DNA of 64,000 nt, from positions 34,623,901 through 34,687,900 of the forward strand of contig NC_087249.1 of assembly GCF_037042905.1 (NCBI RefSeq), read 5' to 3'. Both the position numbers and the translations under genes were made by a program. Shown in pieces: positions 1 through 11,745 of the stretch (position 1 is the first letter of the stretch; every line of letters begins with the position of its first letter). The notes under the pieces are model-generated. The model was not told the DNA's origin. It worked only from the letters and a program-made list of their open reading frames with translations, and did no database searches. The stretch is from Lytechinus pictus. Lineage: Eukaryota > Echinodermata > Echinoidea > Temnopleuroida > Toxopneustidae.

Positions 1-249
1 AATGCCTTTCTGAAAATTATAGTTAGTGATGGAGACTAGTTGCATGTATTAAGTTGCAAGTCATCCCATTATAAAAATTTCAGAAATAAGACGGTAACAA
101 TAAGATTGAAACCATGTGACACCTTTCTGATTGACCTCTTCCTTGATTGACCTTCTTCCTAAGACATCTTTCAAGATGTCTTACAGATTTATTATAAATA
201 AATCGTATCCCATGTCTGGCAATTGTTTCTGTTCTATTTGACTTTGTAG

Positions 250-3200
250 TAAAAACCCAGACTGGTATATCTTTCATGAGTGTAAGTTCATTGGGAAGTG
301 CATCACTCCAGGACTATATGCCATGGTGGGTGCAGCAGCTACTCTGGGTGGAGTCACTAGGATGACAGGTGAGGATAGGGATAATGATGATGATGGTGGT
401 GGTGATCTTGGTGAGGATGAGGGTATTGATGATGATGATGAAGATGATGACGGGAAAGGAAGTCGGGGAAGGAGGACAAGGGGTTGCCATAGGATGTAGG
501 GGAAGGACAATGAGAGGAGTAGGTGGAGGACTAGGATGAGGAGGAGGAGGAGGAGTTTAATGGTCTTTTAATTTTGTTTGCCTTTTGAAAAATATAAACA
601 ATACACTTTGCATAGCAGTGTATTTATACATGTTGACAATACAGTTTACAGAGAGAAAAAACATGTATTCTTATTTTGTAATGATTTTTTGATAAATTGA
701 CTTGACTGATTTGTCTAAATTTGATTTGACAGTATCTCTGGTGGTGATCATGTTTGAACTGACCGGTGGTCTAGTGTACATTGTACCTCTGATGGTAGCT
801 GTCATGGTCAGCAAGTGGGTTGGTGATGCCTTCTGCAAAGAAGGAATGTATCCTTGACAAAAATATACATTATTTCTGATTATACAGGGAAAAAAATACA
901 CATGGGTTTGGGGCGAGTTGGCCCCCAAAATACTCAGGAGCCCTGGAAACTGAACAAGGAGCCATGGAAAATTCCCATTTGGAATAATAATAATATTGAC
1001 TGGCTCTTCTTTCGGGAAACATCAAATATGTTGCCCTTAAAAGAACCATATTGCCCTCGTCTAAAGACTCGGGCCAATATGATTTTGTTGCTGGCGACAT
1101 ATTGTATGTTCCCCTCAAGGCCAGTCAATATTATATAATTATTCAATATTTATTTTCAAAGTCAGCACTGCTGCTATGTTGAATCGTGTAATGCGGGCGA
1201 GACTGTCAGAGGCATTCCACTTATTATTATCCTTAATCATGAAATTTCTTACAGATATGATGGTCATATCCATTTAAATGGTTATCCTTTCTTAGACAGT
1301 AAGAGGGATTTTATGCATACATCACTAGCTATAGATGTTATGAAACCTCAGTAAGTATCATGTAACCATGAAATATATTTTTTTACACAATGATTTACAA
1401 ATCATGAACAGAATTTGGGTTTTATATCATCAAAGCAAAAGGGGCATCCTTCCTCACAAAATTTCTTCATTTACTTACTGTATAAGTAGAATCTTGATCG
1501 ACATGAAGTTCTTATTTGCTTATTTGTCGACTCTCAGATGTATGTTTAATGTTGAGCATTTGTCCCTTCAATTGCTGTTAGCTCATCAAGGAAACATGAC
1601 ATGTTGATGACCGTCAGTATCAATGTTCGCCTCTTACTCACTCGTACTCCTCATAAATGCAGATTGTGTGTATTTATATGAATAATGAAATTGAAACCAA
1701 TCTCCAGATTAATTTCTGAGGGCTGTTTTCATGCATTTGTTTATGCTAAATTACATTTCATGTCTAACCTTATACCATTTTTGTCTCGCCCACCAGAGGT
1801 GAAGGCGAGACTTAGGGATCCAAATGTCGTCCGTCCGTCGTCTGTCGTCCGTCCGTCACAAATTTAATGACACATAACTCCACAACCGTAAGTTGCTTTT
1901 CTACCAAATTTAGATGGTAGAAGGACTTGGGGGACCTGCATGTTATGCTGCAGTCGGAGGTCACATGGTAAGGTCAAAGGTCATTTTCAGGTCAACGTTA
2001 AAGTTTACATGCCAGACTCTCTTATGACACCTAACTCCGCAACCGTAAGTCACTTTTCAACCAAACTTGGATGGTAGATGGACTTGGGGGACGATGGACT
2101 TGGGGGACCTGCATGTTATGCTGCAGTCGGAGGTCACATGATAAGGTCAAAGGTCATTTTCAGGTCAACGTTAAAGTTTACATGCAAGACTCTCTTATGA
2201 CACCTAACTCCGCAACCGTAAGTCGCTTTTCAACCAAACTTGGATGGTAGATGGACTTGGGGGACCTGCATGTGATGCTGCAGTCGGAGGTCACATGGTT
2301 AGGTCAAAGGTGATTTTCAGGTCAATGTTAAAGTTTACATGCAACACTCTCTTATGACACCTAACTCCGCAACCGTATGTCACTTTTCAACAAAACTTGG
2401 ATGGTAGATGTACTTAGGCGACCTGCATGTTTTGCTGCAGTGGGAGGTCACATGGTAAGGTCAAAAGTCATTTTCAGGTCAACATTACAGTTTACGTGCA
2501 AGGCTCTTATGACAAGTGTTATCAAACTAAGCACCTTGGTGCTTACTTTGATTGTAATATGAATATGTTAGAACAAGTTAATCAATTATGTAAATCTGTC
2601 AAATTCCATCTAAGAAACATATCGCAGATAAGAAAGTACATAACTGAAGAAACCTGCCACAGTGCTGTTCGTTGTCATATTTTGTCCAGATTAGATTACT
2701 GTAACAGCCTATTGACATCTGTTCCCCAAGTGTATTTGAAGTGCTTACAAAGTTTACAAAACTGGGCAGCCCATATTATCTTTAAGGTGGACCGACGTCA
2801 TGATCCCGGCCCTTTACTTACATCTCTTCATTGGCTCCCTGTAAAGAAGAGAATTGTCTTTAAATTACTTTTTTTTGTCTTCAAAGCCCTCGCCCTAATC
2901 TCCGTTCATCTAAAGACCCATATTTGCTTGCCATACCCAAAACTCGTACAAAAACAGGTGATCACACATTTAGTGTTACTGCTTCTTAAGAATGGAACAA
3001 CATCCCCACTTTCATTAAATCATCAAACTCTTCAGATCAATTTAAGAAACTTCTAAAAACATACCTCTTTTCCGATTAATTTCTTTTGCATGTATTTGTA
3101 TTGTAATTATTATGTACTTTTGTTTTAAATCGTTTGTAAACGCTGTGATATAGTTAACTATGGAGAGCGTACTAAATTCTAGTTATTATTATTCCATCCC

Positions 3201-6200
3201 AGTCGTTTCACAATGAAGTTTCAATACAATTCTGTTGTGTGCCCTCGCAAATCACGATATTTCTGGTTATTTTCATAAGTGGGCGAGACACAAAATCGCT
3301 TTTGCCTTGTATTCAATATTATTTATTTATTTATTTATTTGATTATTTATGAATGTATTCATTCATTTATCATTTTTTATTTATTATTATTTTTTTTTTA
3401 GGGGGGATCTTTTTTAACTAAGAGGGTTTTTTAACATTTATAGGGAGGGCAAATCACAGGGTTGGCGCGTTTTAAACGGTGTGTTTTAAAACATGTTTTA
3501 AAACACCGCATAGACTTGTGTGTTATAAATTTGCATGGATGTGTTTTAGATGAATGTTGTTTTTTTCATACTGTTATTTCTTAAGTGGTGTATTTTTTTC
3601 TTCTAACTAACTAAAACTCTTTTTCAATGCCACTCCTTTTTTTCATCCCTTTATTCTTTCTTTCTCCATTGCTTTGTCATGTTCCTCTTCTCCCTGTTCA
3701 ATTGTGCACATCAATCCATATTAAGAATATTCTCATTTTATCAAACATATCTGAGTGTTGTGCTCACTTTTTGGACAGGGAAAGAAACATGAGCTCAAAT
3801 ACATGTACATGTTATAAAAGTACTTGAATGAAATGGAAGTGTTGCACAAGCACAATAATATTTTACAAATAGACTGTAAACCTGACATCATACTCTTGAG
3901 GTACACACAAAAGCAGGTATAAAACTTTTTGCTTCATAAAGACGAAGAAAAGTATAAGATAATCAGCTAGCAAACCTTAACCCTAACAATTCAAGGGGAC
4001 CTTAATGTCCCCCTAAAAATTTCTATGATAAATCCATAAACAAGACAGGGCCACGGCATATCGTTCAAGACTATTTTGGGGATGCATGCATGGGTATGCA
4101 GTTATGATATACACCACAAATGCATAATCAGATCCCGAATTGCTCAAAAATGTGATTTCATGTATAAACCCAATGTGAGTTCTTGCCAAAATTTGTACCT
4201 GTATCTGTATCATTATTTTTACTTATTGTTAATGATTGGAAAATTATTGCCAAAAATTTCCATTAGTAACAAACAAAAGTTTTTAAAATCTGTACATAAA
4301 AAATATAAAAAAGTTTTAGAAAACATTACCGGTAACCTAAATAGACTGGGCTTTTTCGTTTCCTAAGAAGACTGAGCGTGCCCCCCCCTTATGATCTGGG
4401 CCGTCGATCGCGGGATCACAACAAAAATTGGCACGGCGTTACCCATGGCAAAATCTAAAAAAATATAAATCAAATTTTGTATAAATCTCATTGCTAATTT
4501 ATGCGTAAAATCAAGTTTGCTCTAATAATCTAAATAATGCCCCTGAAATGCTCATTTTTGGTTCACTCTTTATAGGAATCTTATCAAATGTTCTTTAAAA
4601 AATTTCAACATTACATTTATTTTCTTATGTATTTTATTGTTTTTTCAATGGAAATAGTCAGGGACTATATTTTGACCATAAACAAGGTGAAATTAATTGA
4701 TTTTAGTCAGTAAAGGAAAAATGACCCATTTATGAATTTTGGTTAAAAACACTATTTGCATTGGATTTGTACACAAATTTTTGAGCAATTTTGGGTCTGC
4801 ATGCACTTACAGAATGTTGCGTAATTTCGGAACCGCATACCAGGGGTCGCAATTTTGGTCTCAAGGACCCCCGTTTTCACAAACATTTGTAGTTCCGCAG
4901 CCCGTTCCGAGGACCCTCCTATTTACAATTAGCCCGCTCCAAGGCCCCCGTTTTTTGTCTCGCCCGCGGCACACCCCTACCACTTTTTTGGTCAAGTGCC
5001 CCCCCCCCCCCCGGGCTTGGAACTACATGTATATGTACATGTATTAGGAATGAAATGTCTATTTACTTATAAAGTGTTCTTTTTTTGTAGGCATTCAATT
5101 TCCATGATTTAGTGATTTGGGGGGAAATATGAACTTTTCTGTTGGAAATTCATTAACAAAATTGTGGTTATCTCTTATTTAAAACATCAAGAGCTTAAAT
5201 CATACTGTAATAGTGTATAGTTTAATTGATTTACAGAAAATTGCGTCATTCGTTGGAAAAAAACGTTTTAAAACGATTAAGAACGTTTTAAAACAATAAA
5301 AAACGTTTTTTATTACAACCCTGGCAAATCACCAAAACCACAAGCCCCCCCCCCCCCCTCCTCCACACTTTTTCCCCTGGTATTAAGATTTGCATAAACT
5401 TGCAAAGGATAACATTATATTATGCTTATCATTTCATCTTTAATTGAATAGGAGAGGAGATCCACCACTTGCAGCTATCACCCAGGATGCCATGACAGTG
5501 GAAGATTTAGGTAAATGATAATGAAATAGAATCATGTTTTGGATGCTTATATGTCTCTCGAAGAAATCTGAGAACTTTCTACCGATGATATATACAGTGC
5601 GTCCCAGAAAAAACGAAACCGAGATTAAGCGACGATTTATCATAACTTAATCACAAATACAATAGACAAGTGACCTACCAATGTAAAGCTTAGAATCTCC
5701 TCTTTCATCTGATATTACTTAGATTATTCCTTATTCACGCATGAGTGAGCAAAAACAATTTGAAGAAAGGATACCAAAAAATCATTTGGCGGGGGGTATC
5801 TGAATTTCAAAAAGAAAAGCACATGCCTAAAAAGTTCAATATCTGCTCTTTTATTTGATACCTTAATCACAAAAAATGGTCTAGAAGTAAAAACGTTATG
5901 TTCCCTCGAAACAATGCTTGTATTTCCATAATTTCATTCAATAAACGTGTTTTCACCGGTTTCCCACAGAAGCTATCGCATGGCTAACAAAAGACTAAAT
6001 GCATGGCTGATCGTCAACAAAACAGAGTGTCGAGTGAGTTTGAACGCTAGCCTGTAAAACCTCTTCATTTTATGAAATTATTTAAATTCAAGCCTTATTT
6101 CAAATAACCAGAACTTTGTTATTTCTTGACCATTTTCTGTAATTGAGGTATCAAATTAAAGAGCAGATATTGAACTTTTTAAAAATGTGGTTTTCTTTTT

Positions 6201-9200
6201 GAAACCCAAATAGAGCCCGCCAAATAGCTTTTTGGTATCCCCTCTTCAAATTGTTTTTGCTCACTCATCCGTGAATGAGAAATAATCTAAGTAATATCAG
6301 ATGAAAGAGGAGATTCTAAGCTTTACAATGGTAGGTCATTTGTCTATTTTATTTGTGTTTAAGCTATGATAAATCATCGATAAATCTCGGTTTCGTTTTT
6401 TGTGGGACGCAATATATTGCTGATGTGTGTATGTGTTTATGTAGATAAGTATCCATATGGTCATATTTTAGTAGCTTTCAACAGTAGCTTGACCATTAAT
6501 GAGGAGGTTTATGAAATGTGTTGAGTTTCATTTCCAGCTAGCAGTTTATTTTATGGGTGTTTGCACAGACCCCTTTAATAATATTTTCTATGTGGCATTT
6601 CCCCCCATATTTCTGTAGAATTCCTGACGACTGACTGTCCATTCAATTCATACCCTGTTATCGTCTCCAAAGAATCACAGAGATTAGCGGGACTTGTGTA
6701 TAGAAGAGAATTAGTCTACGCATTGAGTAAGTATACAGTTCTTAGGGCGAATTATACTAGTATTTGAAAAGTTAACCAAACCATTCAAAAGGATGATAAA
6801 GACATGTCCTTTGTATTGGTGACACGTCCTGTGCTTAATCTGTGATGCAAATATCATAATTTTTCTGACCCATTCACATCCTATCGACTTTGTTCATAAC
6901 ATCTAATTTTACTTTAGAATAGGGTATGGTTAGGAGACAGATGATGTACTGCAAGTGCCATATTTAACAGACAGAATGAAGAAGTTACATTGTTATGTTT
7001 TCTTCATAAAAGCTATTGCCCAATAATCGAATTGAGTACTAGATATTTTCTTTCTGCTTATTATAATTTTGAAATAACATTGATTTTTTTGGGGTCAAAA
7101 TATCCCTGATATAACAAAGCCTGCTTATTGATACATGTAGTTATATTATATTGGATGGCTCAGAATTAGAGCAGAAATATCCCACAAATATTATTATTCA
7201 CTAGACCGTGCAATACAGCCTGATATTGCATAACAAGTTTTGTACGTGAGCATATTGGGAATATTTCAAATTTTTTGTGCATTGTGAAATACACTCTGAT
7301 ATAGCACAGGCAAATCATGCAGACCAAATTTTTAATGCACTTATGTAGATAATAATCATAGGTATTTTCTTTTCTCTCTCTTTCTCTCTCTTTTGCCTTA
7401 TCTATATGTCTGTCTCTGTCTTTCATTGTCTTTCTCCCCCCTCTCTCTCCACGCCTCTAGGACAAGCAAGAAAGAAAGGAGAAGGCGTAGTCAGCCAATC
7501 TACAATATACTTCACTCATTCTATGCCAAAATTTACAACCCCTGATAGACCAGCTGGTTTGACAATGTCACATATACTTAATCAGGTATTCACTTAAGCA
7601 CTTGGATTTTGAAACATAAAGAAATATGTTTTTGTGCCCCTTGTTGATTTCCTTATCTTTGGTAAGATCTGTACTTAAAAGGATGGTTTTAATTTTGAGT
7701 CCTGAATTCCAGTTGCCACTTCTTCGCTCAATCTGAGATTTCATGCAGATTATTTTGAAGAAAACTGGCATTACTTCGATCTGGAGAGTCACTGATATTG
7801 GACAGTGGTAAGCATCTGCAATAAAAAAAAACCTGGAAAAGGGGTATTTTTGCTGGTAGGCATGGAATGAGAATAGACTATGAATAAACCCCCAAAATTA
7901 GATAAAGCCCCTTAAACCATTGTGATTTAGGGGGCTTTTTCTAATTTCAGGGGGTTTATTCATGGCTATTCACATTCCATGCCTTCTTATTCTGAAGTCA
8001 CTTATTCACTTATTCTAAAATTAATCAAACCCTTGTAAGCTCATCCGGCCCGAAGGGCCAGATGAGCTTATGCCGTGGCGTGGCGTCCGTCGTCGTCCGT
8101 CCACAATTTCAAAATGCTTCTTTTTTGCCATTTCAAGTCCGATTTGAATTTTCTGTTTGCTTTATATGATAGCACTAGGTGGGGCAGTCAGTCCGCAAGC
8201 CCTGAAAAAGTAGCTTCTTTTATCCAAGTGATATACATGACTAGAGGGTTTTTGCATAGTTAATTAGCTTGGTGCGAACCAAAACACCTCTTTTTATTCG
8301 GCCATTGCTGCTCTAAATATTGACCAAATTTCATGTTTTTGGTATCTTTGTAAAAAAGAAGAATCGTTCTTTCAGGTCATGTGTTTGGATTTTTAAAAGA
8401 ATGTTGTAATATAGGAAAAACTGTTGATCTAAAACATGAAACAAATTTTTTTTTTTCATGCAACAAAATTTGTTGGTTTCACACTTAATTTCTGTTTGGG
8501 CACAAATGATTTTTAGATCATGATAAAGCTGAAGATCTAAGCTTTAATATGATATAATTTTTATAAGAAGATGTATTTTAGATGGGTCAGCAGCCAGCTT
8601 TTCATAGGCCAAGTAAATTTTGCAGCTCAAAAACAAGAATACTGCGCTCTGATTGGTCATAGAGACCACACACCCACGCAAATTCCAATGTTCCCCACAC
8701 TGGGCCTCTGCAAGGTCACACTCACCATGTGGTAATCTCTTCAAATTACCTGCGCCTGTCTGTTTTGGAAACAGTATTCAGCCAATCAGAACTCTGGATT
8801 TTATGTTACTCAGAAATTTCAGAAATCTCGTCTTGCATCTTGATGGAAAAAGCTGGCTGCTGACCCATCTAAAAGATGCCACATATCAAGAGTGACATTG
8901 GAAGAAAGTATAGAGTTTGAACTTTCTGATGATATAAATAATGTTGGTGCCTAAAACACAAAATGTTGCACAATTTGCAAGTGAAAAAAGAGGAAGAAAA
9001 TTCTGTTTGATGCATCTTTTCAGGTAAAAAATTCACTTATTTATCAAAATATTTCATTCAAAAGAAATGACCAATATAAAAGAGTAACATTTACTCTTGC
9101 CCATGGTACAAAAATAATCAATATTACTCAAGGAGAAAGTGGTTAGATTCTTTGAGAAAGAAAGTCTCACAATTCACGAGATTTTGCAGGGACATGAATT

Positions 9201-11745
9201 CAGCCACGAGAGGACTGGGATAAATCTTGCTCATTTGCTCATTAACACAGGGGCTTGCGGACTGACTGGGGGGATTCAAAACTTCTACGCAGAATTTTGA
9301 AACTCATTTAATATGCTAATTTATGCGCATTTTTCAAAATTCACAAAAAATGCTTCCTCTTTATTTACTGACTGATTTTGAATTTTTTGCTTCCATCTGG
9401 TAGAGCTTTATGGGGTTCACCAAGCTTCTACACAGAATTTTAAAATTTTGACTTAAACAATTTTTATGCTGATTTATGCAAAATTAATTTATGCATATTT
9501 TTAAAAATGCTTCTTCTTTTTTTGTTGACCGATTTTGATTTTTTCTTCCATCTGGTAGAGCTTCATGAGGTTCACCAAACCTCTACACAGAATTTTTAAA
9601 TTTAGAGTAGAAAATTATTTATGCTAATTTTATGCAAAATTCATAAATCACAGAAAATGCCTCTTCTTTATTTGTTGACTGAATTTCAAAATGCTTCTTC
9701 TTCGTCATTTCAAGTCTGATTTCAATTCTGTTTGCTTTATACGATAGCATTAGGTGGGGGATTCAAAACTTCTACACAGAATTTTGAAACTCATTAAATA
9801 TGCTAATTTATGCGTATTTTTAAAAATTCACATAAAGTGCTTCTTCCTCTTTAATTGTTGACCGATTTTGACCGATTTGTCTAGAAAATTATTTATGGTA
9901 ATTTGTGCAAAGTTTATTCATAAATCACAAAAACATTTTTTCTTCATTTATTGATCAATTTCAATTTTGTTTGCTTTATATGATAGCTCCAGGTGGAGAT
10001 ACAAAATTTCAACACAGAATTTTGAAATTCATTAAATATGCTAATTTATTCATATATTTTCAAAACTCACAAAAAATACTTATTTGTTGATTGATTTTGA
10101 TTATTTTTGTTCCATCTGAGAGCTACATGAGGTTCACCAAGGTTCTACACAGAGTTTAGAAATTTTGACTAGAAAATTATTTATGCTTAATTTATGTCAC
10201 CAATGTAATTCACTACAGTGTCAACTGGGCTGAAATAAAATTGTGTTAAATTTTGTTGCGAGATGCCGGATGAGCTCCATATCATTGATGTGCTAGTTTT
10301 AGAGTAAGCAATCTGGGACATCTGCAAAAAATCTGCATTTAGAGTGTCCTAGCGGCCTGCCCTTGAATCTTAAAGTGATTGGTTAACATTGGTTTGACTT
10401 AAAAAAAATCTGAGCTAGAAGGTCACATTTGTCACCTGTGTCTGTGATATGTTACAAAAATGAAGCCGAGAAAAAATTGCGTTCGAAAATAATTATTTAG
10501 TGCTTCAAAAATTGAAATATAAAGTGACCGAAAATACCATCTTAATTTCATCCCATACACTTATGTGTACTATTTAGGCGTCTATAAGACGCCTATTTAC
10601 AAAATCAGGGTTTGCCTTGTAGTTTTAGCTTTACATTCTCAATAATGGTTATTTTCAGGGTTTATTAGTTCTAATACATGCACTTGTACACATGTTTCAT
10701 CTTGGTTTGAGAATTTTTTAAATCGGCTGCTCACAAAGTTAAACAATACCATCAATGTACGGTGCTTTTTTAGGACGAGTCTCGCTGATTCCACTGTCCA
10801 ATGGCAGTGACCGCCCAATGGAAACTGGCAAATAATTGATCATCAAATAAGGACTAGTCCTGAGGAATATCATGTGTTACTCGCCCTATTATGAAAACAG
10901 AAATTCTTCAAAACAGATTTAATCTTAATGTATTTTTTTCTTTTTGTTTTATATTTGACAGTGTCCATCTCAGATCACAGATCAAACCCCTATGAGTACT
11001 GTAGTAGATATGTTTAGAAAACTTGGTCTCCGACAAACATTGGTAACACACAATGGGTAAGTAAGATAACGATACATTCAACCCCACACAAGAATAACCT
11101 CACATGGGTCTCAACTTTGCCTGAGACGCAACAGATTTATACCTATTGTAATGCGAATGCACTCTGATAGTTAATGTCAAAAGAGAAGTGCCAAAGTAAA
11201 AGTTGTACCCAAAATGAAATGCATCTCAGTCAGTGATGCCTGTTTATTTTTAATATTTTTTATTTGATCTTGATCTAAGTATTATTAACATATTTTTTTA
11301 TTCAGGGTATTTTTGGAGGAGAGGAAGTGAAATACTAGCTACATGTACCTAAAATAAGTTTGTATATTTTGTTAGGCTTTATATCTTAAATATACAAATA
11401 CCTCTCTGTGTATACATTGTCTTCTGATGCAGAATTGTAAGCCACCAATTTGTCTAAGTTGCATAACTGCAAACCTCAAAATTACCATTGTGGTCTTTGT
11501 TGACTATTTAAATCACCAAAAAGTGATTCCTGTTTTTTTTTCTCTCTCTTGAGCACAAGCATCATTTACCCAGAGCTGATAATAGTCGTAAGTTGGGTTA
11601 AATCTTATTGATATTCAACTCTCTCCCAATTTCTTTTCTCTTATTTCCTTTCAGGCGGTTGTTAGGTATCATCACCAAGAAAGACGTTTTGAGGCATATT
11701 GCTTCACTGGATGAACAGGATCCACTTTCTGTCATGTTTCACTAG
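250..11745 (+). CDS. CLCN3/4/5-like: CLC-3/4/5-type Cl-/H+ exchanger, 3' part (8 exons)
   Basis: This is the C-terminal part of an endosomal chloride/proton exchanger. Coding exons, all bounded by GT/AG, are 250-368, 733-847, 1255-1350, 5452-5510, 6619-6726, 7461-7585, 10962-11056 and 11655-11745 (TAG). They join in frame to 268 codons. Exons 1-2 encode the last membrane helices, with the family blocks [17 protein letters not shown] and [13 protein letters not shown]. Exons 3-6 encode the first CBS domain ([26 protein letters not shown]) and the [16 protein letters not shown] linker. Exons 7-8 encode the second CBS domain ([31 protein letters not shown]). The ending QDPLSVMFH matches the conserved QDP-S-hydrophobic-F tail of CLC-3/4/5. 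The N-terminal half, including the gating glutamate and proton glutamate, lies upstream of the window. The 250-368 exon starts with one base of a split codon, so it continues an earlier exon. Assignment to CLC-3, -4 or -5 individually is not possible; the invertebrate gene probably represents all three. Confidence 0.95.
369..560. repeat. Low-complexity (GAT)n / (GAG)n tract
   Basis: The start of the first visible CLCN intron is dominated by GATGATGATG and GAGGAGGAGG runs. A serine/proline-rich reading frame on the minus strand here is a by-product of this repeat, not a gene. Confidence 0.7.
985..1136. mobile_element. Short foldback MITE in CLCN intron
   Basis: The two halves are imperfect reverse complements. 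The left arm begins around AATATTGACTGG; the right arm ends CCAGTCAATATT. The arms also share ACATCAAATATGTTGCC / GGCGACATATTGTATGT. There is no coding capacity. Family unknown. Confidence 0.55.
1868..2512. repeat. 157-bp tandem repeat, about 4 copies
   Basis: Copies start at GACACATAACTCC (1869) and GACACCTAACTCC (2026, 2199, 2356), giving spacings of 157, 173 and 157 bp. The 173-bp unit carries a 16-bp internal duplication of GATGGACTTGGGGGAC. Each unit holds GGTCACATGGTAAGGTCAAA and GGTCAACGTTAAAGTTTACA. The array is internal to the TGTCTCGCCCAC element. Confidence 0.85.
2513..3191 (+). pseudogene. CR1-like non-LTR retrotransposon 3' fragment
   Basis: The translation up to the stop at 3056 shows the end of a CR1/Jockey-group reverse transcriptase. 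It has the KHLGAYFD thumb motif, [22 protein letters not shown] and [16 protein letters not shown], which are typical of this group. The fingers and palm with FADD, and the endonuclease, are missing. It ends with GAGAGCGTACTAAATTCTAG followed by TTATTATTATT, which looks like a CR1-type 3' terminus. The junction at about 2512 interrupts the fourth 157-bp repeat unit, so it inserted into (or was captured by) the surrounding element. It is 5'-truncated and not functional. Confidence 0.8.
3457..5323. mobile_element. hAT-like non-autonomous transposon with 8-bp TSD
   Basis: The element begins CAGGGTTGGCGCG and ends TTACAACCCTG, so the tips are inverted CAGGGTTG, the usual hAT style. It is flanked by a perfect 8-bp direct repeat GCAAATCA at 3449-3456 and 5324-5331, the target-site length expected for hAT. 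Both subterminal regions carry several copies of GTTTTAAAAC. No transposase ORF is present. Inside, from about 3976 (TTAACCCTAAC), is sequence related to the CCCTAA-ended element at 39512, including a GTGCATG/TTCGGAACC stretch, so it probably contains a nested insertion. It sits in the CLCN intron 1351-5451. Confidence 0.8.
5595..6411. mobile_element. Long-armed mariner-like MITE
   Basis: Arms of roughly 300 bp are imperfect reverse complements. The left arm starts CAGTGCGTCCCAGAAAAAAC and the right arm ends TTTTTTGTGGGACGCAA. Further in, GAATCTCCTCTTTCATCTGA is matched by TCAGATGAAAGAGGAGATTC. TATA occurs at both flanks, compatible with a TA target. Tip sequence and TA flank suggest Tc1/mariner; no transposase is left. 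It is in the CLCN intron 5511-6618. Confidence 0.7.
7859..7983. repeat. 125-bp near-perfect palindrome
   Basis: It starts GGCATGGAATG and ends CATTCCATGCC. Inner arms also match (AATAAACCCCCAAAATTAGA with TCTAATTTCAGGGGGTTTATT minus mismatches). The loop is about 15 bases near 7920. It could fold as a long hairpin in the CLCN transcript (intron 7586-10961). Probably a small hairpin MITE. Confidence 0.7.
8038..10276. mobile_element. Inverted-repeat element with AGCTCATCCGGC termini
   Basis: The left tip AGCTCATCCGGC (8038-8049) is exactly inverted at 10265-10276. Near the left tip a second short palindrome CATCCGGCCCGAAGGGCCAGATG and GTCCGTCGTCGTCCGTC follow, a layout similar to the 1782 element. 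The interior contains about five diverged units of roughly 330 bp with TGCTAATTTATGC, TTCTACACAGAATTTT and CTTTATATGATAGC-type blocks. No ORF of note. It occupies much of the CLCN intron 7586-10961. Confidence 0.65.
8576..8874. mobile_element. MITE nested in the AGCTCATCCGGC element
   Basis: A 299-bp unit has perfect 27-bp terminal inverted repeats, beginning TTTTAGATGGGTCAGCAGCC and ending GGCTGCTGACCCATCTAAAA. AAGATG lies close outside both ends and may be a target duplication. The interior includes short ORFs without recognisable content. Perfect arms suggest a fairly young insertion. Confidence 0.75.

Larger units (their letters stand above)
1782..3290. mobile_element. Inverted-repeat element with TGTCTCGCCCAC termini
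   Basis: The ends are perfect 12-bp inverted repeats (TGTCTCGCCCAC at 1782, GTGGGCGAGACA ending 3290). Just inside the left end are repeats of GTCCGTCCGTC, then about four tandem 157-bp units. A piece of non-LTR reverse transcriptase interrupts the last unit. No transposase is visible, so it is non-autonomous. It lies in the CLCN intron 1351-5451. No clear target-site duplication was found. Confidence 0.65.

Noticed and set aside
274..510. Serine/proline-rich minus-strand ORF
   Set aside because: Translation of (GAT)n and (GAG)n low-complexity DNA overlapping a CLCN exon.
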